Source: Riptortus pedestris
Lineage: Eukaryota > Arthropoda > Insecta > Hemiptera > Alydidae
DNA length: 64,000 bases
Assembly: GCA_019009955.1 (NCBI GenBank)
Contig: CM032231.1
Span: forward strand, 92,153,001 to 92,217,000
Direction of reading: 5' to 3'
The notes below the pieces were generated by a model. That model did not search any database. It saw only the letters and a list, made by a program, of their open reading frames with translations, and was not told the origin of the DNA. The translations under genes were made by a program, and so were the position numbers. Of this stretch, positions 9,993 through 21,184 are shown one piece after another; positions within the stretch are counted from its first letter, which is position 1, and each line of letters begins with the position of its first letter.

Positions 9993-12463
9993 AATATTTT
10001 GGAGAAAATTAGGGGTTAGCACATACTGGAGCCTTAATTACAAAGGATGACTTTTAATTAAAAAAAACACAAAAAACAGTTATTGTTTTGAAAAGCCACG
10101 AAAACTCTACACCTGGTAAAGCAAAAGACTTTATCAAGAGTGCCAGAAACTTTCAACATTCTATGTTGATGATAATACTTAATACTCGACTTTTGGTGAA
10201 TGATAGGTCTAATATTGTGCGTTAGAGACAATATTATAGGGAGCAAATCAAATATGTCAGGCAAGAAGTAGCAGCAGCGAGTAATACCCCTTTACTGTAT
10301 GTTAAGCTTAATAATCTATTTTAGATGTAACTAGTAAGACAATATGATCATCCGGCTCCAGGTGTGAAAGGATAATATCCCCTTTTGAAAGTAATAATTT
10401 AACTGTATTAACCTCAGCTAGATTTTCTCTTTGTTCTTCTCCTGCGTTACATGTAGGTAATACGTGAAGCATCCTAGAGTTATGACAGTAAATCCTTGCT
10501 TATGACGATGAACGATATCATAGTTAGATACTACTTAGGTCGAATAGTGGAGAAAACCCAATATGATATAAAGTGAGAGAGTGTTTGGAATTAGCGAGAT
10601 GAGATGATGTGCTTAAGAAAACTCGGGCCACCTCGGAGAGGGTGAAGTGGCTGAGTTAATGCTGGAACCGTCTTTAGATAAATTATTTATAAGGGAGCAT
10701 TGAAGCGAAGGCTAATGGCTTATACAGAGCTTCTCTTTCTATAGCCCCAACCTTAGGCCCCTGTCTTCAATAGAAGCCCCATCAGTACTCCCATTTTCGC
10801 CAAGGAGTAGGGAGGGGGAGCTCTCCCTGCCAAGACACACGTCACTTTCGCCATATTAGCTACAGGGAGATTTACCATATTTATCAGCCAAAACATCCAA
10901 CAGGTTCACCGCCGAATAGGAAGTTGTGAATTGAAGTCTTAGTCCTGCCAGTTATTCTGAAATTTCTACGTTATGGATTTCAGGTGAGAATAAATTGTGT
11001 TAGATTAAACTTTTCCAGAACGGTCTCTTTCCCATTCCCGGCTTTTAGAATTTCAAATTTGTAATACTTAAAAGTTTATGAATTCACCCATTTGCATAAT
11101 GCAAACTGGCGCAACCAATGAAAAAAAAAGTAATAGAGATGTTAAAGGAGGGGGATTACCAGTTGTACCCTTCAAAAAAGCTGAAGATGGACATTTTTGA
11201 CTCGGCACGGCAATAAAGCTGTAAATTTGAGAGTAGGGAAAAAAAGATGAAGCTGAAGTACACAAAGTATCGGGTGTCTCATTGTAGTTTTGGGCTACCC
11301 CCAACAAAGGAACAAATAACAGATACAATTTTCATATCCATACTAACCTCAAAGAAGAACACAAATAAAAATTATCAACTTATGAACTCTTTTTCGATTT
11401 TAAATGTGCATACAATAAGCACTTAGTGTAGGAGGAGTTTAGGGTACCTTCGAAACTTATTAGACTGGTTAAAATGACTATGTAATAGGAATATCACACA
11501 TGAATCATTTGAAATTCATAAGACCAGTCTCTCTTTACTTGCCTGTCACAATCCTGGACGCTGTTCAACAATATCTACAAAGGCCTAATCAAATTCGACC
11601 AGAAGTACTTATGTAGGAAATTTGATCCGTAAATGATACAGTTTTCATGAAGTAGAAAACATCTCTAACTCATTGATTTACTTTTCAAAGCTTATGAAAG
11701 AGCTTTAATCTCGAGAGAAGGCGAGGGCAGTATGCAAGAAATAGAAATTCCCAATGATCAATTTCATTAAACTAGGAGAATAAGCCATCCAAAATTGCAG
11801 TTAACGTCTGCCAATTCAAGGAGCTTCCTAGGACATGTGAATGTGCTGCAGAAGACAAATCAGAAAAGCGCAACCTTATTGAGGAGTGTATACCCAACAC
11901 ATGTTGCAGTGTTACAAAAGTAACTAAAAATTAGTAATGATTAACTTACGTTCATGATGCAAATATTAGGCACAATCAACAAAAGAGTTAATTTCATATT
12001 TTATTGAAACATATTTAGTTGAAGAATATCATTTGCCATTCGATTTGAAAAATATGACATATATTAATGTTCCCCCTTTTAGCAAGCTAGCATTAGTCAC
12101 TAAGTAGTGAGAAAAATAAATATAATATGTACGGTTGTGACTATTAGCCAAGCCAACAAATCGTGGGCATAAGTTAAGGGGTGTAAGAGGATGAAAAACA
12201 CATGACTCAGAGGACTAGACAGAAATATTATAGAGGGAAGAGACGGCTTCTGGTGATAATATTTCTGGGGGCTTGCGTGGGCAGGCCAATGAAAATACCC
12301 CAATGGTGATAATGGCTTCTCAAGTCCCTTACAGTCATTGATCCCTACTCTTTCCACTATATTTTAAGCCTTGCTCTCTTTCACTCCCTACATTTACATT
12401 TTCCAGCTTTGGCGCCGTCCGATTATCAGCATTAAAATATGATCAATTTATTTATTTTTCACA
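9993..12463. other. Unique sequence, no gene supported
   Basis: No repeat family of the window was recognised. Minus-strand open frames of 68, 86 and 85 codons (near 10058, 11068 and 12100) have no familiar motif. A slightly GC-richer patch lies at 10740-10860 with a near-palindromic 'ggagggggagctctccctgcc'. Confidence 0.45.
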
Positions 12464-12576
12464 AATTATTTGTCGGCCTTTAAGTTAAAAATATATAAAA
12501 TATAAATTAAATTTATATTTACAACTAAAAGGCCGAAAAATAATTGACTATGAAGGAAAATAAATCACTTCCTTCA
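12464..12576. repeat. Snap-back inverted repeat plus adjacent hairpin
   Basis: The left arm from 12464 ('aattatttgtcggccttt') and the right arm ending at 12545 ('aaaaggccgaaaaataatt') are near-perfect inverted copies, and the AT-only centre also pairs. Directly after it, TGAAGGAA (12551-12558) pairs with TTCCTTCA (12569-12576) across a 10-nt loop. A MITE remnant or an RNA hairpin are both possible. Confidence 0.7.
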
Positions 12577-12656
12577 TACCAATTCTCCATAGGTTAAGTT
12601 TGTGGAAAACTAAAATACAATAATCTCATACAAATTTATATTTTTAAAAATGTTAT

Positions 12657-12726
12657 TTATTTACGTCCACATTATTTTACTAAAGCTAACGGAGACGGGT
12701 TTTCTAGAGGTCACCTTTTGCTAGCG
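12657..12726 (-). repeat. SINE family S, 3' fragment
   Basis: 'ttacgtccac', 'ctaaagctaacggagacgggttttctagaggtcacc' and 'ttttgctagc' align with the minus-strand order of the SINE tail and body. About 70 bp remain and it is diverged. Confidence 0.6.
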
Positions 12727-13783
12727 TAAAAAATATTTTTTTTATTTGTTTAATTTAAAGTCAACCTTTGAAATTAAGGTTAATCAGGATGTGAGGGCTT
12801 GTTGATGGTTCCTCTTCGCTCTTGGCTTCCTTCTTAGGTTGAAACTCTACTTCAGCATCTAACCATGATGCATTTTTTACTTCCAAACGTTTCATCGAGG
12901 AGCAGGCTTTTCTCCATCAAACTATATAATTACAGTATAATACAGACATAAAGAGACAATATGAGATAGTTTTTTGACAAATGGTTTTTAATAAGAATTT
13001 GGTTGTAGAATTCACAGCTAGAATTTGAATTCATAATCAAATGTTCCAAATATTTTCTTGTCAGAGATTTATTTGGCATTGCTAAAAAATTAATAAATGA
13101 ATAATTGTAGCTTAAGAATATTCATTTACTGCTCAAAAAATAAAATGCGTTTTAATTTCATCGAATGAAAAGAAGTAAATGAGTAGTTGAAACGTAACAC
13201 ATAAATTTAACTTATCGTTCTTCTAATTGTTCTATACAGTGGCTAAGGGATTATTATATAAATATGTAAATACTGAACGAAAAATAAAATAATGCTTATC
13301 ACATAAATTGACATCAAACTCTTTCCGCTTAAGGTACACGAAATACCGAAATTTAATACACTTCTAGGATGAAATAAGAAGGTATGTAAGATATGATTGG
13401 TAAAACGATACCGAACGTTTTGCAATTGGCGAAAAGTAAGGAAAGGCTTACTCTAGGCTAGGAGTCGGAGAGGAGATATCAGGTACCGCTCCCTTCGAGA
13501 TCTTATCACATGGCTTTCCCTAGAAACTCTCCTTTGATCCTACGGCTGACATTTCCGGACTGTGGACATTACACCATTTGATTCCCAAATAGAAACATTA
13601 GGTTAAAAATCATCGCGACCACTCGTGAGTTAACTTTTTCACACCTTCCCAAGCATGAATAATTGTTGTCAAAAGAGTTGGTATTTAAAAATATATTTCC
13701 AGTTCATGAGAATGAATATAATAACTGCTAGGATGTCCTTACATTGTGTATTCCATGTACAATCACAGAGACATAAATTAAAA

Positions 13784-13785
<2 letters not shown>
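12727..13785. other. No gene seen
   Basis: Unique AT-rich sequence. A moderately GC-richer patch lies at 13450-13600. No coding motif. Confidence 0.45.

Positions 13786-13829
<44 letters not shown>
13786..13829. repeat. (TA)22 microsatellite
   Basis: Uninterrupted TA. The flanks do not match family A or B. Confidence 0.95.
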
Positions 13830-13831
<2 letters not shown>

Positions 13832-14529
13832 CAGATACATTGATTAACATGGATCAAAAAGCGCCCGGATCGAGAAGCTGGAAACTTGCAACTTTGAATT
13901 AACGTAGCTCCCAAAAGCTATACTATATTTATGACTCAACTATATTTTCGAAGGCCAGGATTAAAGTAGAAACACATAAAATATACTTAGTTAAGAAAAA
14001 AAAAATAGTTGTTTTTTTCGGATTTTTTCCACCATGATGTTGAAATTTCATAAAACGTTTAAATATAGAGCATGGTAACGAACAAACATTGATTACGGTG
14101 GCTAGAGCTTTAAAAAGTATGTTCAGTTTTGAGAAGCGGAAATGTTCATAATAGTTTACAGAAACATATAAAACGAAGTTAAAAGTTACTTTGAAAAAAT
14201 AGTAGGTTTATATCAAGTATATGAATGATGTGCCACAGAACTAGGGCATAAGACTCGTTGAATAATCTCAGCGTGACCAAGGACCATATCAGAGGGAAAA
14301 ACACATTTTGATTCAATGCCTCTGCTCTAACTTCTCTATCGAAGCTTAATGTTACAAACTTTCTACACTTTAATGATAAGCAATTATGATTGCAACGAAG
14401 TGAAGAATATTTTTTTTAAATTCTTGACAAAAAAAATTATCGGGAACAGCAATAACAGCCATAAATAATATATTCTTACACAATACTAGTCAGTCAGTAG
14501 TACTAGTCAGTCTCTAGTACTCAGGCTAC
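13830..14529. other. No gene; small ACTAGTCAGT minisatellite
   Basis: Nothing recognised apart from a cluster of 'actagtcagt' and 'agtact' motifs at 14483-14530. Confidence 0.5.
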
Positions 14530-14640
14530 TAGTTATTGATGTTATACTCATGAAGAGATTTTTCGAAATATTTCTTCAAATCGTCCATCGTTCCTACCCA
14601 GGAGATGATGAAAACGAGGTTCTTTCAAAACTATATATAA
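14530..14640 (-). mobile_element. Family A 3' end fragment
   Basis: 'tagttattgatgttatactcatgaagagatttttcgaaatatttcttcaaatcgtccatcg' and 'ggagatgatgaaaacgagg' match the segment between the microsatellite and the 3' hairpin. The fragment stops at a short 'actatatataat'. Confidence 0.8.
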
Positions 14641-14731
14641 TAAGCTTCTTATACTATTATTGAAAGCCACAAACCAATTTTTTTCGATAAAATGTGTAGC
14701 TCAAACATTTTGCTTAGGAAAATTGAGGTGT

Positions 14732-15085
14732 CTCCCACTCCCGGCGGGATAAGCCCTTCCAAAAATTGTTATTCTTAACCTCCTACGCGACACATTAAAT
14801 TCGTTATTTCTCTGACCGTTTCGAGTATCGCTCTACCGGGGAAAAACTCTCCGGTACAGCCCTATTCATTCAATACCTAAACTCGAATAACCGCCTTCAG
14901 CCGTACAGACAAGTAACGACCGAACTCGGAAGAATACGTACGCCGTGAAACTCGTGTTCTAGCGTGCTCTTTTTTCTTTTCGAAGCGTCATTTTTCAACT
15001 CAAGCGAACTAACTTTTCAACTCTTTCCGCCACTCTCGCTGCTCTTCCGATCGGCCTACGCACAGTGGTGCGAAGCCGGCAAAAA
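14732..15085. promoter_or_regulatory. CpG-rich patch, candidate promoter region
   Basis: Roughly 30 CG dinucleotides in about 350 bp (for example 'cggcggg', 'ctacgcgacac', 'gtacgccgtg', 'cgatcggcctacgcac'), in an otherwise AT-rich, CpG-poor window. It lies just upstream of the candidate coding segment at 15686-15977. No clear core promoter element was identified. It could instead be the regulatory part of an unrecognised element. Confidence 0.3.
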
Positions 15086-15685
15086 CTTATTTAAGCAAAA
15101 GTTGAAATTTGGTTTTGAGAATTTGATTTCTTTAGAGTTTAGTGGTTGTACCTTTTGTGTTTGGGTGGCCTTTTTAATTAATATAATTTCAATTGCCAAT
15201 AGAATAACATTTAAATCGAAATTCATGTTTTTCACAAAATAATCTAACTTCTAAGCAAAATTTAAAAGATAAATTCTGAACCTTAAGACTGTCTATTGAC
15301 AAATTTCATTCTGGCAACGTTAATACTGTATGTTTCAAGTTTTTTGTTGGTTTCTAATTTGTTTTTAATCCGTTACGTATAAGCCCTTAAAACGAGTTCT
15401 AACAAAATAGAGATAAATTCCTAAATTTCTTTCTTCGTATAAGGTTTCAAAAAAAGCTCCACAAAGCTCCAAGCTCTAACTTACATTTTCTTCAAGATTA
15501 AGCCTATGAGTAACTATTTTATAAATATCTCATCCACCTTCGTCCACTTTTGTGAGAAATTGAGGTTTAAAGAAAATATACCAACAATAAATACCGGGCA
15601 TTGGGCGGTCTGTTTATTCAGGATGTTTACTAAATGGAATTATAGGATCGAGGATTTATTTATTACTTGTATTTTACTTTTTCAG

Positions 15686-15977
15686 TACATGTTTCGAAGT
15701 GCTTGGGCGAACTTATAAAGTAATTTTTAAGGCGTTTAGAATATTTTAAAATGTCGGATTTCCTTACAGTGTTTTATGTAATGTGCTTTTTGAAACGAGC
15801 CAATCTTTAGACCTATTCGTTCAGGAAAAGTACCAGCATTTGCCCGACGAAGTTATTTCGCAAAATATAGCTGAAATTAAAAAAAGATTCGTACATCATT
15901 TTCAACAGCTACTGAGGCAAGTGCATTACAAGAAGTCGACATTTTTAGAAAAATTTATTGATTTATTTATTTAATGA
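15686..15977 (+). CDS. Candidate short spliced coding segment, unknown protein
   Basis: A 50-nt candidate intron, 15720-15769, begins GTAATTTTTAAGG and ends TTTCCTTACAG. Removing it joins a frame reading HVSKCLGELIN to VLCNVLFETSQSLDLFVQEK, and the frame continues through YQHLPDEVISQNIAEIKKRF to STFLEKF and a TAA. Another acceptor-like site (TACTTTTTCAG) precedes 15686, so further exons may lie upstream; a second frame at 15506-15718 is a possible source, but its phase does not fit simply. AATAAA motifs follow at 15991-16000. The protein is not recognised. It may be a small host gene, a transposon ORF or chance. Confidence 0.3.
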
Positions 15978-16220
15978 ATTATGAATTTCAATAAATAAAA
16001 TAATTGAATAAGAACATAAAATAAATTGTTCATATTGAAGGAAGAATGCTTTTATTTTTCATTCGAAATAAATTTTTGTGTAAATTTTACTTGGATTGAT
16101 TATAATTAATCAATTTCGTTATAGTTTTAGCGATATCTGAAAATGTTTAGATTATCCTTAACGAGTAGAGGTCTAATGTATGTCTCTGTATGTTAAGTAT
16201 GATATCTAAATAAAGCTTTT
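15978..16220. other. AT-rich 3' flank with AATAAA motifs
   Basis: Several AATAAA hexamers (15991-16020 and near 16205) could serve the upstream candidate. No other feature. Confidence 0.35.
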
Positions 16221-16361
16221 AGCAGATTTCCCTCAAGGGAAATCAGCTATTGAGGTTGTACTCATGACGGAATTTTCGACATTTTTCTTCAAATGTCCAT
16301 CGATCCTACCTAGTAGATGACGAAAATGAGGTCCGTTCAAAACTGTATATATATATATATA

Positions 16362-16452
<91 letters not shown>

Positions 16453-17225
16453 CTGTTACCGCTCTAGCGGTCGCAATTTTTGTTTGATCGTTACCAAACT
16501 CGATATTTAGTCGTTTTATGTAAAAAGAAAGATCAAGTTCGTTAACGGCTGAAATCGGACCAGTGGGAGGGGGGGTTTAGAGGGGAGGATTTTCGAAAAT
16601 TCGAAATATTTCCGTTACTATACGTCGGATCGAAAACTTGTATATAACCAATCTTATTGCAAATTAAATTTACTATAAATATTGTTATATACGTTTATTC
16701 TCTATCTTGAATATTAACCGAGATATTTGCATTTTTCAGTTTTCAGCAAACCGCCACTTCTACTCATGTTACGTAAACAATACTCTGCTACATAATAAAT
16801 CACATTATTGGAAGTTTAAATACCAAAAATTGTATTCAAGAGACCTTTATTATACGAGATACATGCTATTTGTCCTGGTGACTCCCCCCCCCCATCTTAA
16901 AGTTTTGGACTACTAAAATTTTATTGATTGAGATAACAATTATTCTGACTCATTAATTACAGTACTAGATATAGTAAATATTTCTCAATAAAATTAATGT
17001 GTTATATTCTGATATATTTCAGTAATTGTTTTTCTTTCCGGTGTTTGTTTAGATTTCTAACCTAACGCTTCCTGTCGGCAGGCTATTGAAATTGGATGAA
17101 ACATTTCTTATTTCCGTTAGTATTTTTCACGGTGTTGTTGTGTTACCAGTATGTATATTTATCTATTACTGAACTTTACGATGGAAATCTGCTTAGTTTA
17201 CGCAGCCCCTGCGTGACTGACTTTT
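16221..17225 (-). mobile_element. Family A, full-length long form
   Basis: This is the only minus-strand copy with both ends. On the plus strand it opens AGCAGATTTCCC with hairpin GATTTCCCTCAAGGGAAATC (16225-16244), then the 'atgtccatcgatcctacc' block, a TA/TC/TA microsatellite (16346-16448), the 'ctagcggtcgcaattttt' block, the core and the long-form segment. It closes GGAAATCTGCTTAG, hairpin ACGCAG-CCC-CTGCGT (17200-17214), GACTGACTTTT. AGCAGATTTCCC at one end is the exact inverse of GGGAAATCTGCT consensus at the other. No coding capacity. The structure fits a Helentron-derived non-autonomous element. Confidence 0.85.
16346..16448. repeat. Compound (TA)n(TC)n(TA)n in family A
   Basis: TA to about 16362, TC to 16402, TA to 16448. 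It occupies the usual microsatellite slot of family A. Confidence 0.95.
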
Positions 17226-17559
17226 TATAGTAGCGAGAGGTTTACATATTCACCCATGACGACATTTTGTTAAACAATTGTTGCTCTACAAGTGTTGTAT
17301 TAACATTTTCAGAAACTCAAATATAATGCGAATTATTCATAGTTTCTTGTTTTCAGCTTTAAATAAACCCCACTCCTGATAATCTGAAATTGACAATAAA
17401 CTGATAAATCATGAATTATCAAATATAGTTTTAACGGAACGTTGAATGTTGTCGCAAATACGTTATATGGGATACCATCATTAAAGATTGTACATTCCTT
17501 TCAAGAAAATGTTTATTAGATCTGCTCCATTCCAAATTTTTAACATATTCATCCAACAC
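17226..17559 (-). repeat. Very old family A-like sequence
   Basis: Scattered matches ('gttgctctacaagtgttgtattaac', 'cagctttaaataaaccccactcctg') suggest a highly decayed minus-oriented copy next to the full one. Confidence 0.35.
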
Positions 17560-17740
17560 TCAAGACCATATTCGTTAATGGCTGAAATTGGACCATGATG
17601 AGGTTAAAAATATCTTAATTATTATGACTCCAATAAACAAAATGCCATATAATCAATCTCGTCAGATAAGATCATAAGTGTGTTATTCCAATTTGTGGGG
17701 AATCTGCTTAGTCTACGCCCCAGACGCAGAACAACGACAT
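17560..17740 (-). mobile_element. Family A fragment, 5' terminus and part of core
   Basis: It has 'ttcgttaatggctgaaattggacc' and 'ccatataatcaatctcgtc', then jumps to GGGAATCTGCTTAGTCTACG near the 5' end. The middle is deleted. Confidence 0.65.
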
Positions 17741-18514
17741 TGTCACAGAACGAGGAAGAGGACTGCAGAAAGATCGGCCTAGTGTAAAAGTATAGCAAGC
17801 AGAAACGGAATTTTGGGTTCACAAAAACATGACGACTGTAAATAATCAATTGCAGTAATAAGTTTTATTTACTGCACCAGACGAATAATAAACATACTGG
17901 GTCGCTGAGTTGTGCAATGTGTCTGCGCTGTGACGGCGCTTATCCACTCCTCAACTCGCCAGCCACTTCTTCCACACTAGTTCGCATCGACATCATCATA
18001 TAGTTTAATAACTTCTTCTACAAGTTGTGAAACCGTGATTGAAATATGCACGTACAATGTTTTCTAATGAACGTGTTATATGAACCTCTTGCACAAAAAA
18101 AAAACTATTTGAAAACCTCAAAACACATCATTCGAGAGAGCATCCAGGAATTCCTGTAACGTGCAAATCGACAACCAGTGAAAACACAAGTAATTTCATT
18201 TTGACTGCTGATGAATCTGAAAAAAGAAGAGAGCCGAGAGTGGTGTATCATCTGACTTTAATGAAACTAGCCATTCTGATACTTCAAACGAAGACTCATC
18301 ATCATCTAAGTCACAAGCATATGCCTTATATGTAGAGGCTCTAGGAAAAAGTAAACGTTAAGTGAGTTATGTTATATTTTAAAATTTGGTATTTTTTAAA
18401 ATAAAAATACAATTTTTTTTTTTAAATAGAGCTGTGCGAGTACTCGATTTTCACTGTCACTCATCTTCATCAAAACTATCCATTAGCTATTAAGCTATTA
18501 AAATTGAGGCTGAC
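17741..18514. other. No gene seen
   Basis: Unique sequence, slightly GC-richer at 17900-18000. No recognised motif or family. Confidence 0.45.
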
Positions 18515-18684
18515 CTCTCGTCATGTCATATTAACGATAACCAGTTATATTATGAAGCACATTATTTGAAGCTTAAATACCAAATATTGTTTTCATTGAA
18601 CCTATACTTTTTGAGATAAATGCAAATACGTGCGTCACGTGTTGAATCTACTTAGTTTACACAGCCCCTTCGTGACGGACTTTT
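18515..18684 (-). mobile_element. Family A 5' end fragment
   Basis: It has the 'gttatattatgaagcacattatttgaagcttaaat' block, 'gagataaatgcaaatacgtg' and the terminus 'cttagtttacacagccccttcgtgacggactttt'. Confidence 0.85.
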
Positions 18685-19719
18685 TTATTGTTTCAAATTA
18701 TTGAAAGCAATAAGGTTAGGAACCTTTTTAAATGGTAGAACCAATTTTTTATTGCATTTGCATTCTATGCTGTACCAATTTTAATTTAAATTTTAAAATC
18801 GTATAGTTAAAATAAAATAAATATAATATAATGAGTCATTCTATATGTTTATCAATGCATTGGAGACATTAATACCTAATAGTCCAAACATGCCTTATAT
18901 ACGCATTTGTCATGATGTATTCATTAAATAAATTGTTTTGTGTTTTAATTATTTAAACATTCTCTGAGATTTCTTACGAAATACTTTAAAGCATTTTATT
19001 ATTAAAGATTGACTGGAGCACATCTTTTGATAGTCTCAATCCCTGGAGGGACATACAATTCTTTGATCTTATAAGCTGTATAATACTGTAATCTTGGAGT
19101 ATTAAGAGATTTACTACTTTGCTAGTATAAGTTTGAAATTTAATCTAAGCATGAAGGTCTATAACCCTGAAGACTTCTAAGGTAATGCCCTGAGAGATAG
19201 AGGGGGTAAGGAGCATGGCTGAGGTCGCAAGCCAAGTATGTATTATAGAGGGCCAACCCCCTACCATATCCTAGTCTTGAATAACTTCCCACAACCTCTA
19301 TCTCCTTATCCTACCTCTAAGAGAAAATTTCATTTAGAATTCCACAGCATTATTAAAAGGAAACAGAAACAAAATCATTTATGATACCTGAACTGAAAAG
19401 CGTCCTCTGAAATTAGTAAAAACCTCGTCACGAACAGTAAATCTAACTTTTCTCAAGGTAAAGGTATTGCAGTAGTCACACTATGGACTTAGAAAAAGGT
19501 AAAATGCCACTTGCGTGAGAATTTCTTCTTTCTGCCAGTAATTTAAAAACAAGTAAAGTTTAAGACAACCTTGTTTTTTTTTTTTAAATCGATTTACTTT
19601 TCTTCTTTTTTGGAGGGGGGGGGTGCTGCTGCACAGATCCTAATATACTCAGATTTTCCCTTCAAAGAAGCCTTTCCCCCAAGACTGCTCCACCTAGTGT
19701 GACTCACATGTATCAAAAG
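18685..19719. other. No gene seen
   Basis: Unique AT-rich sequence. A moderately GC-rich patch at 19180-19310 ('gagggggtaaggagcatggctgaggtcgcaagcc') has no recognised family. A G10 run lies near 19615. Confidence 0.45.
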
Positions 19720-19911
19720 TCCGTCACGCAGGTGCTGCGTTAAGCACATTTCCCACGTATTTGCATTTATCTTAAAAAGTAAAAGCTCAATGAGGGCAAT
19801 ATTTGGTATTTAAGATTCAAATAAAGTGTTTCATTATATAACAGAGTATTGTTTAGGTGACATGAGTAGGAGTTTGGTAACGATAAAACTAAAATTGCGA
19901 CCGACAGACAA

Positions 19912-19926
19912 ATATATATATGTGTG

Positions 19927-19982
<56 letters not shown>
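19912..19982. repeat. (TA)n array, left of nested family B
   Basis: TA with a short GTGTG interruption, at the family A microsatellite slot. Confidence 0.95.
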
Positions 19983-19985
<3 letters not shown>

Positions 19986-21011
19986 TAGCTCAGATACCCG
20001 GCTTCGCTCGGGAATTCATTTGAGGCTGAATGTTGGTGGTATTTTTTTGGCAAGGCTTTACTTTGCACAAAATTTTGACATTTACCCGTCCCAGTGTTTA
20101 GGGTTAATACCCTTCGTTGCTGTGGATTTGTTAATAATAAAATTAATTTTATATGTAAGACTTCACTGTCCTCAAAATTGTCATATTTCCCGTCTCCTGT
20201 GCATTATACATAGCTTTGAATTATTAAGGTCAAAATATTAACATAGATTTGTATTAATTTTTCCATGTTAGGTACCTGGTAGTTCATATTGGAATGGATT
20301 GGTGAGCATATCAATATTTCTACGGAAATTACTTGCTTCATATATTGTTCCCAAATAAATGTATAAAACAAAAGTTACTCTAAATAACAAAGTAAACAAC
20401 TTTTGTTATGTGCACGTTTGTCGAAAAACAAATAGACAACGAAATATCGCGAATTTTTATTTCAGGCCTCCCTTATAACCCCCACTCCCGTTCGAACCTA
20501 AAAATTTTAATATAGCTTATAATCATGGAAGAATTAATGCTAATTGACATACCGAGTTTTTTTAAGTTCGGTTTAGTTTAATCGTTAGCGCCCAATGAAA
20601 TTGGTTTCTACGCTTTAGTTTATAGTGTATATCTCGTTTATAATTCGGTTTACGAAAAAAGTATATATAACAAACGTTACTCTGAATAACAAAGTAGACT
20701 TTTGTTATCTTCATATATGCCGAAAAACCAATAGAAAACGAAATATTGCTATTTTTAATTTCTGGCTTCCCTTATAACCCCCACTCCTGTTCGTCTCAGA
20801 AGATATTAATATGGCCTAAAGTCTAAGTTGGGTTAGTAGTAATATATATACCGAGTTTCATAAAATTCGGTCAGCCGTTTATGCGTGAAAAGGTAACAAA
20901 CAAACAAACAGACACGGAAGAAACAAAATGCAGTTATGGTGTCTATGACATGTGAAACGAAAAGTTATCGTGAAATTTCGCGAAAAAAGTCAATGTACAG
21001 ACAGAGGTTAC

Positions 21012-21018
<7 letters not shown>
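19983..21018 (+). mobile_element. RTE-like family B, near-complete copy
   Basis: It begins ACTAGCTCAGATACCCGGC, followed by TTCGCTCGGG, right after a TA array. It contains two subunits of about 300 bp ('actctaaataacaaagtaaac' near 20380 and 'actctgaataacaaagtagac' near 20670) and ends with 'accgagtttcataaaattcggtcagccg', then 'aacaaacaaacaaacagacac' and a short tail before the next TA array. The head and tail resemble RTE-type repeats of arthropods. No reverse transcriptase is encoded, so it depends on another element. Confidence 0.7.

Positions 21019-21083
<65 letters not shown>
21019..21083. repeat. (TA)n then (TATG)n, right of nested family B
   Basis: TA to 21071, then TATG units to about 21083. 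This is the continuation of the family A microsatellite slot. Confidence 0.95.
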
Positions 21084-21184
21084 TGAACGGACATCATTTT
21101 TGTCATCTACTAGGTAGGATTGATGGACATTTGAAGACTTTTTCGAAAATCGCGTCATGAGTACAACCTCAATAGCCGCTAAAA

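Larger units (their letters stand above)
19720..21184 (+). mobile_element. Family A copy split by a family B insertion in its (TA)n
   Basis: The left part, 19720-19911, starts TCCGTCACGCAGGTGCTGCG, passes the 'atttgcatttatcttaaaaagtaaa' block, lacks the core, and reaches 'gcgaccgacagacaaat'. TA arrays at 19912-19982 and 21019-21071 flank a family B element. The right part, 21082-21184, resumes 'attgaacggacatcattttt', 'taggtaggattgatggacattt', 'gcgtcatgagtacaacctcaatagc' and ends near CTAAAA. The two parts are in the order and orientation of one A copy. Confidence 0.85.
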
